Source: Novosphingobium beihaiense
Lineage (GTDB): Bacteria; Pseudomonadota; Alphaproteobacteria; Sphingomonadales; Sphingomonadaceae
Reading direction: 5' to 3'
Assembly: GCF_022832375.1 (NCBI RefSeq)
Contig: NZ_JALHLG010000011.1
Location: forward strand, 124,001-188,000
Length of the DNA stretch: 64,000 nt
Shown here: positions 7,690 to 16,965 of the stretch, piece by piece
Layout of the letters: each line of letters starts with the position of its first letter
How positions within the stretch are numbered: position 1 is the first letter of the stretch
Position numbers and translations under genes: made by a program
Notes under the pieces: generated by a model
The model's input: the letters and a program-made list of their open reading frames with translations, nothing else
What the model was told of the DNA's origin: nothing
Database searches by the model: none

Positions 7690-10089
7690 TCAGAAGTCGG
7701 CGGTCGCCGAGAACACCATCGTGCGCGGCGTGCCGATCCAAGCGTATCCGCCTGAAATGCCGCCCAGATAGTCCTCGTCGGTCAGGTTGTTGATGGTGAG
7801 GGCGAATTCCATCGCCTTGAGCGACTTGCTGAGCGCCTCGCCCTTCACGCTGACGTTGAGATCGGTGAGGATGTAGCTGTCCGCCTTCCAACTGTTGTCC
7901 GGATTGACGTAGCGGTCGTCGGTGAACTTGCTGGTCACGCCCAGCGAGACCGGGCCGTACTGGTAGTTGGCCGAGAGCACGAGCATGTTGCGCGGAATGC
8001 CGGCAACGCGGTTGCCCGCGATCGCGTTTAGGGAATCGATGGTGTCCTTGTCATCCTCGGTTCCGGCGACAAGATCCTTGATCCCCCGGTACTTGGCATT
8101 GATGTAGGTATAGGCGGCGTAGAGGTTCAGACCGCGCGCCGGACGCACATTGGCGAGCAGTTCGATGCCTTCGGAATCGATGCCGCCCGCGTTGAAGAAC
8201 TTGCCGTCGCCTTCGCCGAGATAGTCGATGCCGCTGGAGGAGCTGTTCGGGACGAAGAGCACCTGGTTGGAGAACTTGGCCTTGAACCAGGTCGCCGAAG
8301 CGTTGAACCAGCCGTTCTGGTAGCGCAGGCCCGCTTCCCAGTTCTCCGAGGTTTCCGGATCGAGCTGCGACAGGTCGGCATTGCCGAATTCCAGCACCGC
8401 GTCGGTCAGCGCCTTGAAGTTCTCGGCATAGCCGCCGAACACATTGAGCCCGGCCATCGGCTCGATCTGGATGCCGCCCGAAAGCAGCACGTCGGAGGTC
8501 GATTTGAACTTCGTATCGGGCGTCTGGCCGAACAGGTCGACGCGGTCGACGTGGTTGATGAACTGCTTGGCGCCGATGTTGGCCGTGACCGGGCCGAATT
8601 CGACCGTATCCTGCGCATACCACTTGAACGTGTCCTGCGGGTACTTGCGGCTGTACTGGGTCCAGTAAGGCGTCGAATCGTAGGCCGGGCCGACGGTGGT
8701 GTCGGTCACGTTGTGCCAGTCGCGCCATTCCTGACGATGGGTGTCTTCATACCAGACGCCGCCGCGCAGGGTGTTGTGCAGCCCCCCGAGATCGGCGTTC
8801 CACGCGGCGTCGAGCGTGCCGCCGGTGCGGTCCTTGCGGTAGTGGGTGTGGCGGTAGGATTGCGCGCCGATCGCGCCGGCCGGATAGCAGGCGGGATTGT
8901 AGACGCCGCAGGTTGCATCCGGGGTGAGCTGATGGCCGCCGGCATCGGTGAAATAGTAGCGCGGGATGATGACAGTGCCGTCCGTGTCGCGCGGCCACCA
9001 GGCCTGCACGCCTTGGGAATTGCTGCTGCCCGAAAGCTCGCTTTCCGTGTTCGTGCCGTCGTTGACAGTGTCGATGATATAGGGCGGGGCCCAGTCGCCG
9101 CGCCCGGCCATGTCGTGATAGTAGCCCGCGGCCTTGAGATCGATCGCATTGCCGATCGTCGTTTCGGCCTTGAGATAGGCGAAGAAGTTCTTGCGCAGCG
9201 TCCCCCAGACCCGGCGGTAGTTCTGGTCCAGCCCGGGCACGCCCGTCCACACGCCGGTCAGGTTGTCGGCATGGGGGCTCGCGGCATATTGGGCCGGGGT
9301 GTACATCTGGTCGTAGTTGTTTTCGTGGGCATCGTCATAGCTGACATAACCGGTCAGCTTCACCGGGGTGTCGATGATGAACTTGCCCGCGAAGTTGTCG
9401 CGGTGGTTCTGCGCCGAGCCTTCCATCCAGTCGGTCGCTTCCTGGTGCGAATAGGAGACCCAGGCCTTGGCCGCGCCGTTCAGGAACAGGCCGGTGTCGA
9501 AGCGGCCATAGTAGCGGCTCGCCTTGAAATCGCCGACGGAGCCGGAGAGGCGCACGCGCATCTCGTCGAGCGGGTCGGAGATCACGAAGTTGAGCGTGCC
9601 GCCCAGCGCCTCGTTCGACAGCGAGCCGATGTCGGACGTGCCCTGCGAGACTTCGATGGTGCGGATATTGGCGGTATCGACATAGCGGTTGGCCTTGGAG
9701 CCGCCGCCGTAATTCGATCCGCCGTTGGGCATGCCGTCGATGGTCATGCCGACCTGCTGCTGGTTGAGATCGGTCTGGAAACCGCGGATCGAGACCGAGG
9801 TCGACCAGTCGTCGAAGCCGAAGGCGTCGCCTTCCTGCACCTGCACGCCGGGCAGCGTGGCGGCCAGGTCGAGCACGGAGGAGACCGGCGGCTTGTCCGC
9901 GATCAGTTCCTCGCTCAGCGCCGAGTTGTTGTAGGTGGCGCGGGTGCCGGTGACGACGATGGCCTCACCGCTTGCGGCGTCCGCGCTTGCGGTATCTGCC
10001 GCCTCATCGGCCATGGCCGGTGCGGCTACGGTGATCGCGGCAAGGCATGTGCCGAGAATGCAGGCACGGCGAACGGTCTTGATACGCAT
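7690..10089 (-). CDS. TonB-dependent outer-membrane receptor (799 aa)
   Basis: Outer-membrane active transporter powered by TonB. Residues 1-27 are a signal peptide (ILGTCLAAITVAAPAMA). A TonB-box-like EAIVVTGTRATY follows at about 43, then the plug domain (VLDLAATLPGVQVQEG, VSIRGFQ, IRTIEVSQGTSDIGSLSNEALGG) and a 22-strand-type barrel that ends in aromatic F (MVFSATADF), as needed for BAM recognition. The plug resembles siderophore/general receptors more than the two longer receptors in this window. It lies 136 bases downstream of a glycosidase gene on the same strand and ends at its own terminator. An inverted repeat sits in that gap. The ligand is unknown; a plant-sugar-derived ligand is a guess from context. 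Confidence 0.85.
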   Translation of the reverse strand: MRIKTVRRACILGTCLAAITVAAPAMADEAADTASADAASGEAIVVTGTRATYNNSALSEELIADKPPVSSVLDLAATLPGVQVQEGDAFGFDDWSTSVSIRGFQTDLNQQQVGMTIDGMPNGGSNYGGGSKANRYVDTANIRTIEVSQGTSDIGSLSNEALGGTLNFVISDPLDEMRVRLSGSVGDFKASRYYGRFDTGLFLNGAAKAWVSYSHQEATDWMEGSAQNHRDNFAGKFIIDTPVKLTGYVSYDDAHENNYDQMYTPAQYAASPHADNLTGVWTGVPGLDQNYRRVWGTLRKNFFAYLKAETTIGNAIDLKAAGYYHDMAGRGDWAPPYIIDTVNDGTNTESELSGSSNSQGVQAWWPRDTDGTVIIPRYYFTDAGGHQLTPDATCGVYNPACYPAGAIGAQSYRHTHYRKDRTGGTLDAAWNADLGGLHNTLRGGVWYEDTHRQEWRDWHNVTDTTVGPAYDSTPYWTQYSRKYPQDTFKWYAQDTVEFGPVTANIGAKQFINHVDRVDLFGQTPDTKFKSTSDVLLSGGIQIEPMAGLNVFGGYAENFKALTDAVLEFGNADLSQLDPETSENWEAGLRYQNGWFNASATWFKAKFSNQVLFVPNSSSSGIDYLGEGDGKFFNAGGIDSEGIELLANVRPARGLNLYAAYTYINAKYRGIKDLVAGTEDDKDTIDSLNAIAGNRVAGIPRNMLVLSANYQYGPVSLGVTSKFTDDRYVNPDNSWKADSYILTDLNVSVKGEALSKSLKAMEFALTINNLTDEDYLGGISGGYAWIGTPRTMVFSATADF

Positions 10090-10138
10090 GGATGACCCCC
10101 TGATTGAGATTTGGTTTGGGGCCGTGTGGTCCTGTTTT

Positions 10139-10156
10139 CTGACCGCCAGTGGTCAG
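10139..10156. promoter_or_regulatory. Perfect inverted repeat upstream of the TonB receptor
   Basis: CTGACC and GGTCAG are separated by GCCAGT, 50 bases before the receptor start. The spacing suits a dimeric regulator. It differs from both the LacI and GntR motifs found elsewhere in this window. Confidence 0.4.
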
Positions 10157-10225
10157 TTCAGGGACAGTTTCCTGTCATATCGAAGACGCTTTCATGTCGC
10201 TGCGCGAGAGAACGCGCGCGCGGAC

Positions 10226-12289
10226 TTACTGGCCGGGGCGCATGGCCTTGAGTTCGACCAGCCGGATCGCGCGGCCTTGCACGGGCTGCATGCGCACTCT
10301 CAGGCGGGATACGGACTGCTTCGGCCATGAGAGCCGGGTCACGCCGTTTGCCACCGGAATCCCGCGCGCCAGCGGCTGCCAGCGCTTGTCCATCCAGGTT
10401 TCCACGGCAACGGATGAGGGCGCGGAAATGGCCTTGCCGTCATCGAAGAAGGCCAGTTCGGTGGCATCGAGGCTGACCGGCTTGCCGAAGTTCACTTCAT
10501 ACCATTGCGGATCGTCCGAGGCAGCGGAAGTCCAGCCGTTCGGCAGTTCCGGATAGAACCACACGCGCCCGTCTATCGCATCGTGCAGGCTTTCCGGGTC
10601 GCGGTTGCTGGAGGCATCGGCCTTGGGGAACTGGCCGCGCACAAGCTGCATCGCCTCGTCGATTTCGCGCGCGATGGGGCGGTTGGGCGCGCGCGTGACC
10701 GGTGTGGTGAGGCGGCCCAGCGTGGCGCGCCGGGCCACTTCCTTGCCGTCGACCTCGATGGAGAGGCCCTTGCCGCGCCCATAGTGCGATCCATCGGCAT
10801 CCCATGTCACGGCGATCCTGTGGCCGTGATAGGGCACGTCCTCGGCGCGGAACCAGGCCAGCGCCTGCGGATCGCCCGCGGCGGGAAGCAGCGGATCGAT
10901 TTCCAGCACATCGTCCGCGCGCGGGCGGATGCCGACGAGGCCGGTCAGGATCAGATCGATATAGCCCGAGTGGAAATAGTGGTGGCTGCGGTCCAGCCCG
11001 ACGATCGGCTTGCCGGTGGCCGGATCGTAGTCTTCCTCCAGATCCAGCCGGCTGCCCTGATAGTGCAGCGCGGTGTACTGGCGCAGCAGGCGCATATAGG
11101 CGCTGCGCGTGACCGGGCCGGTATTGCCGTAGTGGTCCAGCAGATTGGCCATCGCGGTGAGCACTTGCGTCGTCTGGTAAGGCCAGACCGGGCCGTTCCA
11201 CTGGCATTCGCGCGCCGTGCCGAGATAGCGGTACTGGCGCATGTAGTACTGGTAGCTCTTTTCCACCGTGCGCATCCCGGCCTGGCCCGCGAGCGATGCC
11301 GGATCGAGCAGATGCGCCCAGGCGCTGGCATAGCGCGGATCGTCAGGCACCAGATCGAACATCCAGGGCAGGTAGCCCACGAGTTCGCGCGCCCGGACCG
11401 GCTCCCAGTATTTCACATATTCGTTGTCGGCCTTGTAGCGGTCGGTGAAATGATCGAGCTTGGGGTTCCACAAGTCCGCCAGAACGCGCTTGCGCAGGCC
11501 TTCGGCGCGCTTTGCGAACGTGTCGGCGAGTGCTTCGTCCCCGGCAAGCCGCGCAATATGCGAAATCGCGCGGGCATTGGCGAACATGTAGCTGTTGATC
11601 GAGGGGCGGAAGGAATCGCCGCCGGTAAAGCCGTCCTTGCCGCCCGAGGCATCGATCGAGGAGACGGTGTACTCGGTCGCATCGAGCAGCGGCTCGATGA
11701 AATAGAGGCCCTTGGTGAAATCGTAGTGGTCGTCCCACAGGCCGTAGATGTGGCGCATCACCGGCAGATGGCGCGTCACCGCGGCGCGGTCTCCGTCCAC
11801 CAGATAGCGGCCCCAGACCGAATCGGCCATGTGATCGGTGAAGTGGCGGTCGTTGCCGCCTTCGTACATGAAATTGATGTAATCGCCGGTGAAGCGGCGG
11901 TCGTTCAGCCAGCGCCCTTCGGCGATGTGAAAGCCGCTGGCATCGTTGAGGCTGGCATAGGGATGGCGCTGCCAGTCCACATCGTCCGCGAATTCGGTGG
12001 TGATATAGCCGAGCTTGCCCAGATCGCGCTGGTGCGCACGGAAGATCGACCAGCGGTAGTAATAGACCGCATCGATCTTCGCATCGGCGCTTTCGAAGTA
12101 GGGAATGCGGTGTTCGTACCAGGGCGCGTCATTGCCGAAACGTGCTCGCGCAATGGCGGCATGGTCCAGCCGGTCGCCAGCGGCTGCGGGCTGGGGGGTA
12201 TGGGAGCCCGCCGGAGCGGAGACCGATGGACTGGCGGCCGTGGCGAAAAGCGCCGCGCTGGCGAGCAATGAACGAACGGTTGCGCGCAT
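10226..12289 (-). CDS. Secreted (alpha/alpha)6-barrel glycoside hydrolase (MGH1/GH63-like)
   Basis: A 687-residue exported enzyme with signal peptide (SLLASAALFATAASPSVSA). The central part, about residues 60-450, has the repeating aromatic-rich helices of (alpha/alpha)6 glycosidases: YHYW-like VYYYRWSIFRAHQ, then YINFMYEGGNDRHFTDHM, FIEPLLDATEYTVSS, RECQWNGPVWPYQTTQV and YFHSGYIDLILTG. This matches the mannosylglycerate-hydrolase/GH63-like group, which also includes beta-L-arabinofuranosidases of GH142. Residues 560-687 look like a beta-sandwich carbohydrate-binding module of F5/8 type (WTSAASDDPQWYEVNFGKPV, then LRVRMQPV). It lies between two TonB receptors beside arabinan enzymes, so an arabinose-containing substrate is plausible. 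Family number and linkage are not settled. Confidence 0.65.
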   Translation of the reverse strand: MRATVRSLLASAALFATAASPSVSAPAGSHTPQPAAAGDRLDHAAIARARFGNDAPWYEHRIPYFESADAKIDAVYYYRWSIFRAHQRDLGKLGYITTEFADDVDWQRHPYASLNDASGFHIAEGRWLNDRRFTGDYINFMYEGGNDRHFTDHMADSVWGRYLVDGDRAAVTRHLPVMRHIYGLWDDHYDFTKGLYFIEPLLDATEYTVSSIDASGGKDGFTGGDSFRPSINSYMFANARAISHIARLAGDEALADTFAKRAEGLRKRVLADLWNPKLDHFTDRYKADNEYVKYWEPVRARELVGYLPWMFDLVPDDPRYASAWAHLLDPASLAGQAGMRTVEKSYQYYMRQYRYLGTARECQWNGPVWPYQTTQVLTAMANLLDHYGNTGPVTRSAYMRLLRQYTALHYQGSRLDLEEDYDPATGKPIVGLDRSHHYFHSGYIDLILTGLVGIRPRADDVLEIDPLLPAAGDPQALAWFRAEDVPYHGHRIAVTWDADGSHYGRGKGLSIEVDGKEVARRATLGRLTTPVTRAPNRPIAREIDEAMQLVRGQFPKADASSNRDPESLHDAIDGRVWFYPELPNGWTSAASDDPQWYEVNFGKPVSLDATELAFFDDGKAISAPSSVAVETWMDKRWQPLARGIPVANGVTRLSWPKQSVSRLRVRMQPVQGRAIRLVELKAMRPGQ

Positions 12290-12327
12290 GGTGTCCTGTC
12301 TCCTGATTGCCCCTGCGGGAGAAATGG

Positions 12328-12383
12328 AAAAGCGGCCGCTTCCCGGGCAGTGTTGGGAGAGAATCCCGGGAAACGGCCGCTTT
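12328..12383 (-). terminator. Terminator-like hairpin between TonB receptor and glycosidase
   Basis: AAAGCGGCCG and CGGCCGCTTT arms are extended inward by TTCCCGGG/CCCGGGAA. On the minus strand the stem is followed by CTTTTCC. It lies between the receptor stop (12433) and the glycosidase start (12289), so it would end or attenuate the receptor transcript. Confidence 0.65.
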
Positions 12384-12432
12384 GTACCGGCCAGAGCGCG
12401 CGAATGGCAGTGGCGCTCCGGCCGGATTTTGG

Positions 12433-15249
12433 TCAGTCGAACTTGAAGCGGGCGCCGACCGCGAACGTGCGCGCCAGCTGAAGGGTGCCCAGATTGAACT
12501 GCTGGGAGTTACCCGCATCGCCGAACTTGTAGTAGTTCTGCTGCTTCGTCTCGGTGAGGTTGGTGCCGTCGAACGTCAGGCCGATGCGATCGGTGACGTT
12601 CCAGGTAAGCTGCACGTCGAGACTGTCTTCCGGACGGAACCAGACGCCGATCGGGTTGGCGAATAGGCGCGCCTCGTTGTTGTGCAGGAAGCCCTTGCGC
12701 CAGACGTAGGAGACGCGCGCGTTGAACGGCCCCCGGTCATAGGCGAGCGTCGCGTTGTACGAGAACTTCGAAACCGAGAAGAACGGCGATGTCATCTCGC
12801 CGGTGATGTTGCCGGCCGAATCCGTCATCGGGATGTTCTGCTTCGAGTCCAGAATGGTGGCGCTGCCCTGGAAGCCGAGGCCGTTGAGCACGCCCGGCAG
12901 ATAGTTCGGGTAGTAGGTCAGGCCGATTTCCACGCCCTTCAGCACGCCGTTCGAAGCATTGACCGGGCGCGTGATAGCGAAACGCTCGGTATAGTCGGGC
13001 GTCCCTTCCGAAATGCCGTTGTTCGGGATGGTCTCCATCACCGTCAGCGGCACCACCAGCCCTTCGATCTCGCGGCGGAAGCCGGTCACGTAGATCGCGC
13101 TGTTGCGCTCGAAGTACCATTCGATGGCAAGGTCGTAGTTCTTCGAGTGCGTGGGCTTGAGGTCCGCCGTGCCCGCCGAACCGCTGCCGTACCCGACGTG
13201 GGTGAGGTCCCCGGTCAGCGAGTAGTTCGGATTGATGTCGCCGAAGCTCGGACGGCGCAGGGTCTCGCCGTAGTTGAAGCGCAGACGCAGGTTCGGCGTG
13301 ATTTCGTAGCGTGCGGTGAAGCTCGGCAGGAACTTCTCCGACTGGCTGCCCGAACGCGTCAGCGCGCCGTTGTTGTAGCGGTCGAAGAAATTGGAGTCCG
13401 TCGTCACCGAGACGTAACGCACGCCGCCTTCGAGCTGCAGCGGACGGCCGAAGATCGACACTTCGCCATCGGCCATGATGTAGGCCGACATGGTGGTTTC
13501 ATCGATGCCGAAGGTCTTGTCGAGCGCCAGCGCGTCGGAAAGCTGCAGGTTGTACCTGGGGTCGGCGTTGTAAAGCGCGCGGACCGTATCCGCATTGTCA
13601 TGCAGCCAGCTGCCGTTGGCGAGCACCCAGCTGCGCGGAACGTCGGCAACGCCCTTCAGGAAGCCCGAATTGGTGAACGTGGCGCCATCGGGGAGCGTAT
13701 CGAGCGGGACGCCGAGCACGCCTGCGTCCTGCGTGCGGGTGAAGCTCGAAGCCTTGCGGTCGTCGTAGCGAAGACCGGCCTTGATGCGGCGGATGAAGCC
13801 TTCGTCCCAGGTGTAGTAGCCATCGAGGGTGAGCGTGACGGCGCTGCCCTTGTTCTTGTTGGCATTGTCATAGAGCTGGGCAACGTTCCACACACTCGGG
13901 TCGGTCAGCAGCGAATCGTCGGCGAAGTGGTACGACGGAATGCCGCTGCCGGCGTTGAAGTCCGCCGTGATCTGATCCGCAACGCGCTCGGTGCGCATGG
14001 CGATGAACGAGGTCTTGTTGGTGCTCGTCTGGTAGGCGACATCGCCCATGATCTTGCCGCGATCGCCCAGATCCCATTGCCCGTTCAGAGCATAGACATA
14101 GCTGTCGGTGCGGTTGGTCGAATAGTCGCCGCTGTTGAAGCCATAGACGTCGTCAACGGTACGCGATTTGACGATGTTGGTGCCGTCGTAAAGTTCCACT
14201 GGCCCCGGGTTGCCCCACCAGTCGACGAAGCTGAACTGCAGCGAGTTGAACGTGTGGCCGCGGAACCCCGAATAGAAGACTTCGGCGGAGTAGACCGAAC
14301 TGGAGTTCGGCGCCCACTGCAGCGCGATGTTGGCCGAGGGGCGTTCACGCTGGCCATAGAGGTCCGATGAAAACACGGCGTCGCGCGAGAGGTAATAGGG
14401 GGTATCGACGCCGTTGATGTTCAGCGTCGAGCCCTCCGCGGTCGGCAGGCCTGCATCGAGACCTGGCTGCCAGTTCTCGTTGTTGGGACCCGGGAAGATG
14501 CGCTCAAGCCGTCCAAGGCCGGAGCCTGCGGGCGGATTTTCGGTGGCAAACGGAACCAAAGCACCCGCCGTGGTCGACATGTTGCGGTACTTGCTCTTGG
14601 TCCAGCTGACGTTGGCGAGCAGGCCGATGTCGCCGATGCCGGTTTCCCAGCGGTCGCTGACGAGCAGGGCGAAGTTGGGGTTATAGGTGTCCGCCTGCTC
14701 GTTGTAGATGCCGCGCGCCAGGCCCGAGACCGTGAAGCCGTCGAAATCGAACGGGCGGCGGGTCTTGACGTCGATCTGGCCGGCAAGGCCGGTCTCGATC
14801 TGGTCGGCGGCGCGGGTCTTGTAGATGTCGACCTGCTTGACGAGGTTGGCAGAGATATCCTGCAGCGCAAAGGAGTGCCCGGCGGCAGTGAAGATGTTGC
14901 GGCCGTTGAGCGTGGTCAGCGGGTCGGACAGACCGCGAATGGTGACTGTGCCCGCCTCGCCGCCACCGCGGTCCGTCACCTGCACACCGGTCACGCGCTG
15001 GAGCGCTTCGACCACGTTGTTGTCCGGCAATTTGCCCACGTCCTCGGCCACGATCGAGTCGACGATCTGCGTCGAATTCTTACGGACGTTAAGGGCGCCG
15101 ACGATCGATGCGCGCACGCCGGTGACGATGATTTCCTGAACGTCCGTGTCGGAATTGCCGCTGTTATCGGCGTCCTGGGCATGGGCTGCGCCTGCCAGGG
15201 TGAGTGCGAGAACGGATGCTGTGCAGAATGCAGTTGGCTTGAACGCCAT
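12433..15249 (-). CDS. TonB-dependent receptor, large oligosaccharide type (938 aa)
   Basis: The start ATG 15249 is set by GGGAGGG about 7 nt upstream on the minus strand. Signal peptide ASVLALTLAGAAHAQ is followed by a TonB-box-like EIIVTGVRASI, then the plug: IVAEDVGKLPDNNVVEALQRV, VTIRGLSDPLTTLNGR and VKQVDIYKTRAADQIETGLAGQ. This is the long proteobacterial receptor class often found with plant polysaccharide loci in Caulobacter, Xanthomonas and sphingomonads. The barrel ends in FAVGARFKFD. Its upstream region carries the GntR-type motif seen at the arabinose genes, which suggests it imports arabinan or arabino-oligosaccharides. This ligand assignment is inference from the shared motif and from neighbouring GH43 and GH51 genes. 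Confidence 0.9.
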   Translation of the reverse strand: MAFKPTAFCTASVLALTLAGAAHAQDADNSGNSDTDVQEIIVTGVRASIVGALNVRKNSTQIVDSIVAEDVGKLPDNNVVEALQRVTGVQVTDRGGGEAGTVTIRGLSDPLTTLNGRNIFTAAGHSFALQDISANLVKQVDIYKTRAADQIETGLAGQIDVKTRRPFDFDGFTVSGLARGIYNEQADTYNPNFALLVSDRWETGIGDIGLLANVSWTKSKYRNMSTTAGALVPFATENPPAGSGLGRLERIFPGPNNENWQPGLDAGLPTAEGSTLNINGVDTPYYLSRDAVFSSDLYGQRERPSANIALQWAPNSSSVYSAEVFYSGFRGHTFNSLQFSFVDWWGNPGPVELYDGTNIVKSRTVDDVYGFNSGDYSTNRTDSYVYALNGQWDLGDRGKIMGDVAYQTSTNKTSFIAMRTERVADQITADFNAGSGIPSYHFADDSLLTDPSVWNVAQLYDNANKNKGSAVTLTLDGYYTWDEGFIRRIKAGLRYDDRKASSFTRTQDAGVLGVPLDTLPDGATFTNSGFLKGVADVPRSWVLANGSWLHDNADTVRALYNADPRYNLQLSDALALDKTFGIDETTMSAYIMADGEVSIFGRPLQLEGGVRYVSVTTDSNFFDRYNNGALTRSGSQSEKFLPSFTARYEITPNLRLRFNYGETLRRPSFGDINPNYSLTGDLTHVGYGSGSAGTADLKPTHSKNYDLAIEWYFERNSAIYVTGFRREIEGLVVPLTVMETIPNNGISEGTPDYTERFAITRPVNASNGVLKGVEIGLTYYPNYLPGVLNGLGFQGSATILDSKQNIPMTDSAGNITGEMTSPFFSVSKFSYNATLAYDRGPFNARVSYVWRKGFLHNNEARLFANPIGVWFRPEDSLDVQLTWNVTDRIGLTFDGTNLTETKQQNYYKFGDAGNSQQFNLGTLQLARTFAVGARFKFD

Positions 15250-15312
15250 AATCAACCCTCCCATTGAGGCTGGCTTCTTCCATGCCTCGTTGAACCTTGC
15301 GAGTCCTGTTAT

Positions 15313-15323
15313 TTGTCGGAGTT
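15313..15323. promoter_or_regulatory. GntR-type operator candidate upstream of TonB receptor
   Basis: TTGTCGGAGTT in the context TATTTGTCGGAGTTATTT. It matches the sites at 24672-24682 and 27142-27152. The base order TWGTC-N-GASWA is a short imperfect palindrome of the sort bound by FCD-type GntR regulators. Confidence 0.5.
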
Positions 15324-15360
15324 ATTTAAGGCAAGAAAAAAATCCACCGGGGATTTTAGT

Positions 15361-15376
15361 CTATAGTATACAATAG
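15361..15376. promoter_or_regulatory. AT-rich palindrome near the TonB receptor promoter
   Basis: CTATAGTATACAATAG has only one mismatched pair. It could be a second operator or contain a -10 element for the receptor gene that starts about 110 bases away. Confidence 0.3.
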
Positions 15377-15432
15377 AAACTTGCCTTGTCCTGCCGTTCT
15401 GCACATCCGTCTTTGTCTGAGTTTATCGGGAG

Positions 15433-16863
15433 TTAGGAAGCCTTCCAGAGTGTCGTGGAGGCACCTGCAGCGGCGAGCCTGAGCGCAGCGCCTTCCGCGG
15501 CGATCGCCTGGCCGGGGCGGGCGAGCGATTCGAAGCGGACGCTGCCTTGCACCGGTCCCGGGATGCGCCGGAACAGGCTTGCCGCCGATGCCCCGTCGAT
15601 ACTGCCGATGCCGATCGTGCCATCCGCCGCCGCAGTCAGACACTGGCTGCGCAGAAGGATGGGGGAGAGGCGCACGGCTCCGCCTTCGGCAGGCAGCGAG
15701 CGGAACTGCGTTTGCGGCAGCGGGGCCTGTCCTGCTTTGGTCTGCGTTCCTTCGTGCGCCAGCCAGGTGCCGGGCCGTCCGGCCGCCTCGAAACGTTCGG
15801 GCAGGGGGCCGTTGCCCACCGGCACGCCGAAATCGGGATTGCCCTGGGCATCGAAATAGAGGCGCTGCACGCGGGTGTGGCGGTCCGGGTTGAACAGCGG
15901 ATCGCCCTCGATCTGCTCATAGTCGCGGCCGTGATAGACCAGCATGTCGCGGCCTTCCTCGTCCACGGTGAAGCTGTTGTGGCCGGGGCCGTAGACCGAG
16001 GTTTCCGGGCAGGACGTGAACACCGGTTTGGGCGACTTCGTCCACACGCGCGGGTCCATGATATTGGCGTCGGCATCGGCGGTGAGCAGGCCGAGGCAAT
16101 AGCGCGCGTCGGTGGCGCTGGCCGAATAAGTGATGAACAGCTTGCCGTTCTTTTCCAGCACGGCGGGGGCCTCGTTCACCTTGAAGCCGCGCACTTCCCA
16201 GTCGAGTGTCGGCACGGTGAGCCGCGCGGGCGGGGCCGACAGCGTCAGCGCCGAGGCCATGGGAGCGATATAGAGGTTCGAATTGGTCTCGATCCCCGGT
16301 TCGCGCTGGGCCCAGGCGAAATAGCGGGTGCCCCGGTGCATGAAGACGGTGGAATCGAGATTGAAGCTGTCCCACGGTGCCTGGAACTCGCCGAGCACGG
16401 ACCAGTTGCCGCGCATCGGATCGGGCCCGTCGCACACGACGGCATACGTGCGGATGCGGAACACGTCCTCGCCGCCGCCGCTCGGGCCCGCGGCGAAGTA
16501 CATGACCCAGCGCCCGTCGATCAGGTGCAGTTCCGGCGCCCAGATGAAGCCGGACATCGGCCCGCTGGCCTGATGGCGCCACAGCACCCGCTCCTCGGCA
16601 TCCGTGAGCCCGGCCAGCGTGCGCGAACGGCGCAGGACCAGCCGGTCGTACTCGGGCACCGATCCGGTCATGTAGTAGAAACCGTCCTCGTGGCGGAAGA
16701 CTTGCGCGTCGGCGCGGTGCTTCACCAGCGGATTGACGATGCCATCGGAAGAGCTGGCGGCGGCGGGCGTGCCGGTCAGCGCGGTCTTGCCCGCCTGCGT
16801 GCAGGCCATCGGCAGCATGGCGGCCCCGGCAGCAAAAGCGCGTCGCGAAAGTGTGAAGTGCAT
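15433..16863 (-). CDS. GH43 glycoside hydrolase (exo-arabinanase/arabinofuranosidase-like), Tat-exported
   Basis: A 476-residue enzyme starting at ATG 16863 behind GGAGAGGA. The twin-arginine signal LSRRAFAAGAAMLPM indicates Tat export. The five-bladed propeller shows the GH43 triad: base Asp in HRADAQVF (about residue 52), pKa-modulating Asp in FNLDSTVF, and acid Glu in FKVNEAPAVL. A small C-terminal beta-rich domain (from about 390; VRLSPILLRSQCLTAAADG, then RFESLARPGQAIAAEG) resembles an arabinose-binding AbfB-type module. The architecture fits exo-acting alpha-L-arabinofuranosidases of the GH43_26 kind. A terminator separates it from the operon upstream, so it probably has its own promoter in 16864-16915. 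Confidence 0.8.
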   Translation of the reverse strand: MHFTLSRRAFAAGAAMLPMACTQAGKTALTGTPAAASSSDGIVNPLVKHRADAQVFRHEDGFYYMTGSVPEYDRLVLRRSRTLAGLTDAEERVLWRHQASGPMSGFIWAPELHLIDGRWVMYFAAGPSGGGEDVFRIRTYAVVCDGPDPMRGNWSVLGEFQAPWDSFNLDSTVFMHRGTRYFAWAQREPGIETNSNLYIAPMASALTLSAPPARLTVPTLDWEVRGFKVNEAPAVLEKNGKLFITYSASATDARYCLGLLTADADANIMDPRVWTKSPKPVFTSCPETSVYGPGHNSFTVDEEGRDMLVYHGRDYEQIEGDPLFNPDRHTRVQRLYFDAQGNPDFGVPVGNGPLPERFEAAGRPGTWLAHEGTQTKAGQAPLPQTQFRSLPAEGGAVRLSPILLRSQCLTAAADGTIGIGSIDGASAASLFRRIPGPVQGSVRFESLARPGQAIAAEGAALRLAAAGASTTLWKAS

Positions 16864-16916
16864 GATGTCCTCTCCGAAGGCGGCGTTGGTGCGGCCGGTT
16901 TGGTTCCGGCCCTTGG

Positions 16917-16952
16917 AAAAAAGGACACCCCGGCCCGGGGGGGACCGGGGTG
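16917..16952 (-). terminator. Terminator of the arabinose operon
   Basis: On the minus strand CACCCCGG pairs with CCGGGGTG and is followed by TCCTTTTTTCC, 14 bases after the GH43 stop at 16966. Confidence 0.8.
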
Positions 16953-16965
16953 CCATCAGGTGGGA

